Origin: Pectobacterium polaris
GTDB taxonomy: Bacteria > Pseudomonadota > Gammaproteobacteria > Enterobacterales > Enterobacteriaceae
Length of the DNA: 64,000 nt
NCBI RefSeq assembly: GCF_002307355.1
Contig: NZ_CP017481.1
Span: 2,728,001 to 2,792,000, forward strand
Direction: 5' to 3'
Position numbers and translations under genes: made by a program. Positions 59,728 to 64,000 of this stretch are shown here, piece after piece. Below the pieces are notes generated by a model that saw only the letters and a program-made list of their open reading frames with translations, did no database searches and had not been told where the DNA came from. The stretch's first letter is position 1; every line of letters begins with the position of its first letter.

Positions 59728-60543
59728 ATGATGAAGAAATGGCGTATAGCGCTGGTGGCGGGAATGGTCACGGCGTCGATGGCGTTGACGGCATGCGATA
59801 GCGCAAGCAATTCTGCCAACCACATTAAAGTCGGTGTGATTAACGGTGCGGAACAGGACGTCGCCGACGTCGCGAAGAAAGTGGCAAAAGAGAAATATGG
59901 TCTGGATGTCGAGCTGGTGGGGTTCAGCGGCTCACTATTGCCGAACGAGGCGACGGATAAAAGCGATCTGGACGCGAATGTGTTTCAACATCGTCCTTTT
60001 CTGGAACAGCAAAACCGCGAACACGGTTATAAGCTGGTGGCGGTAGGAAATACCTTCGTTTTCCCGATGGCGGGTTATTCGAAGAAGATTAAAAATATCA
60101 ACGATCTGAAGGCTGGCGACACCATCGCGATTCCTTTCGATCCTACGAATCTGGGACGCGCGCTGTTATTACTGGAGAAAACCGGATTAATTACGCTGAA
60201 GCCTGATACAGGCTTATTACCGACGGTGCTGGATATTACGACCAACACGCACAACCTACGTATTATGGAAGTGGAAGGGGCACAGTTGCCGCGTTTGCTG
60301 GACGATCCGCAAGTGACAGTCGCGATTATTAGCACGACCTATATTCAGCAAACGGGCTTAACGCCAACGAAAGACGGTATTTTTATTGAGGATAAAGAGT
60401 CACCGTATGTGAATATTATTGTGACTCGTGAAAATAATAAAGAGGCGGAAAACGTCAAGAAATTTATTCAGGCCTATCAGTCTGATGAAGTTGAACAGGC
60501 TGCGAACCGTATTTTTAATGGCGGAGCGGTAAAAGGCTGGTAA
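59728..60543 (+). CDS. MetQ/NlpA-family substrate-binding lipoprotein
   Basis: 271 residues. Lipoprotein signal with lipobox LTAC (MTASMALTACDSASN). The mature part is an NlpA fold: IKVGVINGAEQDVADVAKKVAKEKYGLDVEL, DLDANVFQHRPFLEQQN, and AIPFDPTNLGRALLLL. Family members bind methionine or other small ligands for a MetNI-type importer, but no ATPase or permease gene is adjacent, so it may work with a transporter elsewhere. Ligand unknown. Confidence 0.88.
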   Translation: MMKKWRIALVAGMVTASMALTACDSASNSANHIKVGVINGAEQDVADVAKKVAKEKYGLDVELVGFSGSLLPNEATDKSDLDANVFQHRPFLEQQNREHGYKLVAVGNTFVFPMAGYSKKIKNINDLKAGDTIAIPFDPTNLGRALLLLEKTGLITLKPDTGLLPTVLDITTNTHNLRIMEVEGAQLPRLLDDPQVTVAIISTTYIQQTGLTPTKDGIFIEDKESPYVNIIVTRENNKEAENVKKFIQAYQSDEVEQAANRIFNGGAVKGW

Positions 60544-60567
60544 TGATAATAATGTGATAATCATGGT

Positions 60568-60594
60568 GCTGCCATTTTACTAAAAGATGGCAGC
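60568..60594 (+). terminator. Hairpin after the MetQ-like gene
   Basis: An 8-bp stem GCTGCCAT/ATGGCAGC (60568-60575, 60587-60594) with a weak T-rich tail. Probable terminator. Confidence 0.55.
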
Positions 60595-60695
60595 GTATTA
60601 ATTTGGCATTGAATTATTCGCAAGGTTGTTTTTTTTATTAAACTCGATTAATAAGCATAATGAAATCCTTTATATACAATTTTTAATTGTCGGAG

Positions 60696-60727
60696 GCGTC
60701 TTATTTAGTCTCTATTAAATAAGACGC
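60696..60727 (+). promoter_or_regulatory. Perfect 12-bp inverted repeat upstream of the pectin lyase gene
   Basis: GCGTCTTATTTA and TAAATAAGACGC (60696-60707, 60716-60727) are separated by eight bases and end 41 bp before the start codon. It is either an operator or a leader hairpin. Confidence 0.8.
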
Positions 60728-60768
60728 TGGAAGACATTATTATTCACTCATTGTAAAAAGGAATATTT

Positions 60769-61713
60769 ATGGCTTATCCAACAACAAATCTTACTGGGCT
60801 TATTGGTTTTGCAAAAGCAGCAAAAGTTACCGGAGGAACGGGCGGTAAAGTTGTAAAGGTAACGTCGCTGGCTGAGTTTAAGTCTGCGGTAAGTGGTTCG
60901 ACAAAGGCAGTCGTGGTGGTGGAAAAATCGCTGAAAGCATCAGCACTGACCAAGGTGGTCTTTGGCAGCAATAAAACCATCGTCGGTTCTTTCGGTGGCG
61001 CTAATGTACTGACCAATATCCACCTGCGTGCCGAGAGCAACTCATCTAACGTCATTTTCCAAAATCTGGTTTTTAAACATGATGTTGGCATCAAAGATAA
61101 TGACGATATCCAGCTGTATTTGAATTACGGTAAGGGATATTGGGTGGACCACTGTTCATGGCCTGGGCATACGTGGAGTGATAACGACGGTAGCCTCGAT
61201 AAACTGATTTATATCGGTGAAAAGGCGGATTACATCACGATCAGTAACTGCTTATTCTCAAACCATAAATATGGTTGCATCTTCGGCCATCCGGCAGATG
61301 ATAATAACAGCGCTTACAATGGCTATCCGCGTTTGACTATCTGCCATAACTATTACGAAAATATTCAGGTTCGTGCACCAGGCCTGATGCGTTATGGTTA
61401 TTTCCACGTCTTCAATAACTACGTCAATAAATTCAACCTGGCCTTTACGGTTGCGCAGAATGCCAATGTACTTTCTGAGCGTAACGTATTTGGTACCGGT
61501 GCGGAAAAGAAAGGAATGGTTGACGATAAAGGCAATGGTTCAACCTTTACGGATAATGGCAGTTCACCAGCTGCGGTGGCGAGTAAATCTCCCGCGGCTA
61601 AATGGACGGCGTCATCTAACTATTCATACAGTTTGATGACCACGTCGGCGGCGAAATCCTGGGTGGTTTCTAATTCCGGCGCGCAAAATAGTGCGCTGAA
61701 ATTCCCATCGTAA
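60769..61713 (+). CDS. pnl: Pectin lyase (Pnl), polysaccharide lyase family 1
   Basis: 314 residues, the size of the known Pnl of soft-rot Pectobacterium. It is a PL1 parallel beta-helix: the YWVDHCSWPGH segment, DGSLDKLIYIGEKADYITISNCLF, and the catalytic-Arg region VRAPGLMRYGYFHVFNNY. There is no signal peptide: the protein starts MAYPTTNLTGLIGFAKAAKV. It cleaves highly methylated pectin by beta-elimination. In Pectobacterium the gene is known to be induced by DNA damage through RdgA and RdgB (established knowledge). A good AAGGA site precedes the ATG. Confidence 0.92.
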   Translation: MAYPTTNLTGLIGFAKAAKVTGGTGGKVVKVTSLAEFKSAVSGSTKAVVVVEKSLKASALTKVVFGSNKTIVGSFGGANVLTNIHLRAESNSSNVIFQNLVFKHDVGIKDNDDIQLYLNYGKGYWVDHCSWPGHTWSDNDGSLDKLIYIGEKADYITISNCLFSNHKYGCIFGHPADDNNSAYNGYPRLTICHNYYENIQVRAPGLMRYGYFHVFNNYVNKFNLAFTVAQNANVLSERNVFGTGAEKKGMVDDKGNGSTFTDNGSSPAAVASKSPAAKWTASSNYSYSLMTTSAAKSWVVSNSGAQNSALKFPS

Positions 61714-61796
61714 TCGTTGAACGTATAGTGAATTATGTTCCTATGTTCGCAGTATTTTATTGTGAAGTGAAATGTATTAAATACTGAGTCTATCGC

Positions 61797-61850
61797 ACTA
61801 TGCCACTCGGAAAATTCATTCATGTCGAGTGGCATAGTTATTGTTTTTTA
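61797..61850 (+). terminator. Terminator of the pectin lyase gene
   Basis: A 13-bp perfect stem (61797-61809 with 61826-61838) followed by TATTGTTTTTTATT. It lies between the convergent pnl and racemase genes. Confidence 0.9.
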
Positions 61851-61881
61851 TTCAACGAAATATAATAACTTCGTTAAAAAA

Positions 61882-62598
61882 TTAAGCGGCGATATCATTT
61901 CTCGGACTGTGAGTAAAATACCACTCGACCGTTTTCTTAATTAACTCTTCCGTTGCATCGACATAGTGTTGTGGTGATGTTCTGATTTCCTGCTCCAGAA
62001 TCAGGGGAAGCTCGGTACAACCCAGAATAATTTTCTCAACGCCAGCCTGCAACAGGCGATCTTTTACCGGCGACAACATGCTATAGGCGCCGGCGATATC
62101 ACCGGATTTATACGCGTAGATGCTTTCCATTACCTGGTGTTGGTCTGCATCATCCGGCGTGTAGCACTCAATATTATCGGTAGTCAGGTTGTCCTGATAA
62201 ATTCTCGCTTTGACCGTCGCCGTCGTCGCTAACAGGCCGACGCGGGTGGTGTTGGCATTTTTAATCGCCTGACAGGTCACATCAATAATGCTGATCATTT
62301 CTGCACGGCACTGTTTTTTTAAGTCATTAAACCAATAGTGCGCGGTGTTGCACGGGATAATGATGCATTCAGCGCCCGCGTTTTCGAGAATTTTCATATA
62401 TTGCAGCATTTTATCCAGCGGTGACGCGCTGTGCTGGAGAATGCATTTCGTTCTGTCAGGGATATCAGGAATAGAAACCGCAATCATCGGAATATGGTCT
62501 TGATCCCGATACGCTGGCGTGTTTTTGATCAGTTTTTGCATCGCATCGACGGTCGCACCCGGCCCCATACCACCAAGAATTCCCACGAGACTGTTCAT
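61882..62598 (-). CDS. Aspartate/glutamate racemase family protein
   Basis: 238 residues. Two-base racemase of the Asp/Glu type: GILGGMGPGATVDAM at the N-terminus, first catalytic Cys in IIPCNTAHYW, second in ILGCTELPLI. It interconverts L- and D-aspartate or a related amino acid in the cytoplasm. Divergent from the LysR gene at 62838, and near an acidic-amino-acid-type symporter gene at 63843, which fits aspartate or glutamate as substrate. Confidence 0.9.
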   Translation of the reverse strand: MNSLVGILGGMGPGATVDAMQKLIKNTPAYRDQDHIPMIAVSIPDIPDRTKCILQHSASPLDKMLQYMKILENAGAECIIIPCNTAHYWFNDLKKQCRAEMISIIDVTCQAIKNANTTRVGLLATTATVKARIYQDNLTTDNIECYTPDDADQHQVMESIYAYKSGDIAGAYSMLSPVKDRLLQAGVEKIILGCTELPLILEQEIRTSPQHYVDATEELIKKTVEWYFTHSPRNDIAA

Positions 62599-62837
62599 GC
62601 TGTTAACCCTGTAGCATTATGAAATTAAAAGGATAATCGCACACTGCCGGGCAATGTGAATTGCTAAATTCCCATCTGCTATGTATGATTTGCATAACTA
62701 TTGGCATCCCTATGCTTTTATTGGTTTTAACCGCGTTTGGTGGGAAGCCTCTTTATTGGCGATGCAGGACGTTGGCAAATATAGAACGTTGGCATAGGGA
62801 GCGAAAACATGGCGCTGAGCGTTTTGAGTGAGGGACG

Positions 62838-63737
62838 ATGCTGAATAATATCGAAACCAAGTGGCTGTATGATTTTATCGTGCTGGAAGAGCACCGGAGT
62901 TTTACGCTGGCGGCCGAGAAGCGGAATATCTCTCAGTCCTCATTCAGTCGGCGAATTCAGGCGCTGGAAGCGGCGGTTGGCTTTGATATTTTCGACCGTA
63001 GCGCGTTGCCACTACAGCTAACCGAGCAGGGGCGCGTGTTCCACGCCTATATCCGCAATACGCTGGATGACTTGGAGTATCAGCTCAATAAGCTGCACGG
63101 TGGAGACAATTACAAGAATAAGATCACCATCGCCGCGGCGCATTCGCTGTCGGTATTCATCATGCCTGAGCTGTTAAAAGACGTGCCGGATCCGCAGGAA
63201 AAAATCTTCTATGTCGAATCGATCGATGTCGATGAAGCGGTGCTGAATCTCAAAGAAGGGCGCAGTGACTTCATTTTCTCATTCTACAATGAGGATCTGA
63301 TGGGGGAGCCCTTCATGCATGAGAAGATACTGGAGTCCCGGCTTTATCCGGTCTGCGCGTGTGATAGTGCAGGGAAGCCGCTGTTTGATGTTAGCGCCTC
63401 ATCGGTACCGCTACTCAACTATACCGAGACGAGCTACATGGGGCGTCAGGTCAGCCGCTACTTATCTAGCGTCGACAGCGATAAGTTTACGGTCAATTTC
63501 GTCTCTTCCATGAGCGACTTGCTCAAACGTATGACGAAGAAAGGTTATGGTATTGCCTGGCTACCTGACTATTCCATTCAGGAAGAGCTGAAAAACAAAG
63601 AGCTGACGATCCTGAGCATGGAAAATGCCGTGATCCGCATGGGCGTTTATCTCTATCGCCTCGATGCGCGGTTGAACGTGGCTTCTGAGAAATTCTGGCG
63701 CTACATGAAAGGGCTGTCATCAGCATCTGGACTCTAA
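62838..63737 (+). CDS. LysR-family transcriptional regulator
   Basis: 299 residues. Helix-turn-helix WLYDFIVLEEHRSFTLAAEKRNISQSSFSRRIQALE, then effector domain with ITIAAAHSLSVFIMPELL. It faces the racemase gene across 239 bp and likely controls it, and perhaps the symporter gene at 63843. Confidence 0.9.
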   Translation: MLNNIETKWLYDFIVLEEHRSFTLAAEKRNISQSSFSRRIQALEAAVGFDIFDRSALPLQLTEQGRVFHAYIRNTLDDLEYQLNKLHGGDNYKNKITIAAAHSLSVFIMPELLKDVPDPQEKIFYVESIDVDEAVLNLKEGRSDFIFSFYNEDLMGEPFMHEKILESRLYPVCACDSAGKPLFDVSASSVPLLNYTETSYMGRQVSRYLSSVDSDKFTVNFVSSMSDLLKRMTKKGYGIAWLPDYSIQEELKNKELTILSMENAVIRMGVYLYRLDARLNVASEKFWRYMKGLSSASGL

Positions 63738-63796
63738 ACGTCGTGACCATGCAGATGATGAAACGAAACGTGGACTGGCAACGAGAGATAAAAAAA

Positions 63797-63816
63797 TAGC
63801 GGCCCGAAGGCCGCTA
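63797..63816 (-). terminator. Terminator of the symporter gene
   Basis: An 8-bp stem TAGCGGCC/GGCCGCTA around CGAA. On the - strand it is followed by a six-base T run, so it closes the symporter gene; it may also stop the LysR message. Confidence 0.88.
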
Positions 63817-63842
63817 TAGATAACGAATTCACTCACTCAGCA

Positions 63843-64000
63843 TTAGCTATTTTGCGTAGCCTGCTGAGGTTCCTTATAGGCGACGACTTCGTCGGTAGCC
63901 TCTTCCTCATCATCGTGGATGTCTTTTTCCAGACTGGCCACAACAGCGGTAGAGATACTGTTACCGATGACGTTAGTTGCAGTACGACCCATATCCAGGA
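63843..64000 (-). CDS. Dicarboxylate/amino acid:cation symporter (DAACS), C-terminal end
   Basis: Only the last 51 codons before TAA are in the window. They read LDMGRTATNVIGNSISTAVVAS, the conserved substrate/sodium-site motif of GltP/GltT/DctA transporters (Asp, Arg, Thr, Asn), then an acidic tail with EEEATDEVV. Substrate is probably aspartate, glutamate or C4-dicarboxylate. The start is beyond the right edge. Confidence 0.85.
   Translation of the reverse strand, partial: LDMGRTATNVIGNSISTAVVASLEKDIHDDEEEATDEVVAYKEPQQATQNS

Overview
The window reads as chromosome of a soft-rot enterobacterium, most likely Pectobacterium (inference). The signs are a signal-less pectin lyase of the Pnl type, a beta-glucoside phosphotransferase operon, an ERIC element, an enterobacterial tRNA-Asn, a complete lac operon and an inositol-use cluster, all in moderate GC with typical Enterobacterales ribosome binding sites. 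I see no CRISPR array, rRNA operon, prophage structural genes or intact insertion sequence.

Left part (1-20200). The + strand carries the end of a myo-inositol catabolism cluster: an ABC importer (binding protein, cut by the window edge, then ATPase and permease), a Gfo/Idh/MocA dehydrogenase, a fused IolC kinase with a C-terminal aldolase-like domain, IolE and IolB. Next come a zeta-toxin-like kinase with a small partner gene, then on the - strand an FbpABC-type iron(III) importer behind a weak Fur-like site, and a bgl-type operon (EIIBCA, phospho-beta-glucosidase, antiterminator) whose leader holds a RAT sequence overlapping an intrinsic terminator. A GAF-GGDEF cyclase and two proteins of unknown function follow.

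Middle part (20200-44940). This is the accessory region. It starts AT-rich, with a small protein ending in a Cys-Gly-Trp tail next to a DUF1971 cupin and a flavin reductase. It continues with a long run of redox enzymes and their regulators: a TetR gene facing an old-yellow-enzyme reductase, three short-chain dehydrogenases in all, two zinc-type oxidoreductases (one with a Tat signal), two flavodoxin-fold quinone reductases (one with a signal peptide), two iron-type alcohol dehydrogenases, paired AraC and LysR regulators, an MFS exporter, and an exported set of hydrolase, SMP-30-like and metallo-beta-lactamase-like proteins. Together they look like a defence against reactive carbonyls, quinones and related electrophiles (inference). 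A roughly 140-bp sequence occurs twice, at 28541 and next to tRNA-Asn at 44781, and brackets the 16-kb core of this region.

Right part (44941-64000). After tRNA-Asn come lacY, lacZ and lacI with an operator identical to E. coli lac O1. Next is a six-gene - strand unit uhpA-uhpB-uhpC-afuA-afuB-afuC, in which a hexose-phosphate sensing system sits directly upstream of a hexose-phosphate-type ABC importer. The window closes with a MetQ-like lipoprotein preceded by three direct repeats, the pectin lyase gene preceded by a perfect inverted repeat, and an aspartate/glutamate racemase, a LysR regulator and the end of a dicarboxylate/amino-acid symporter.
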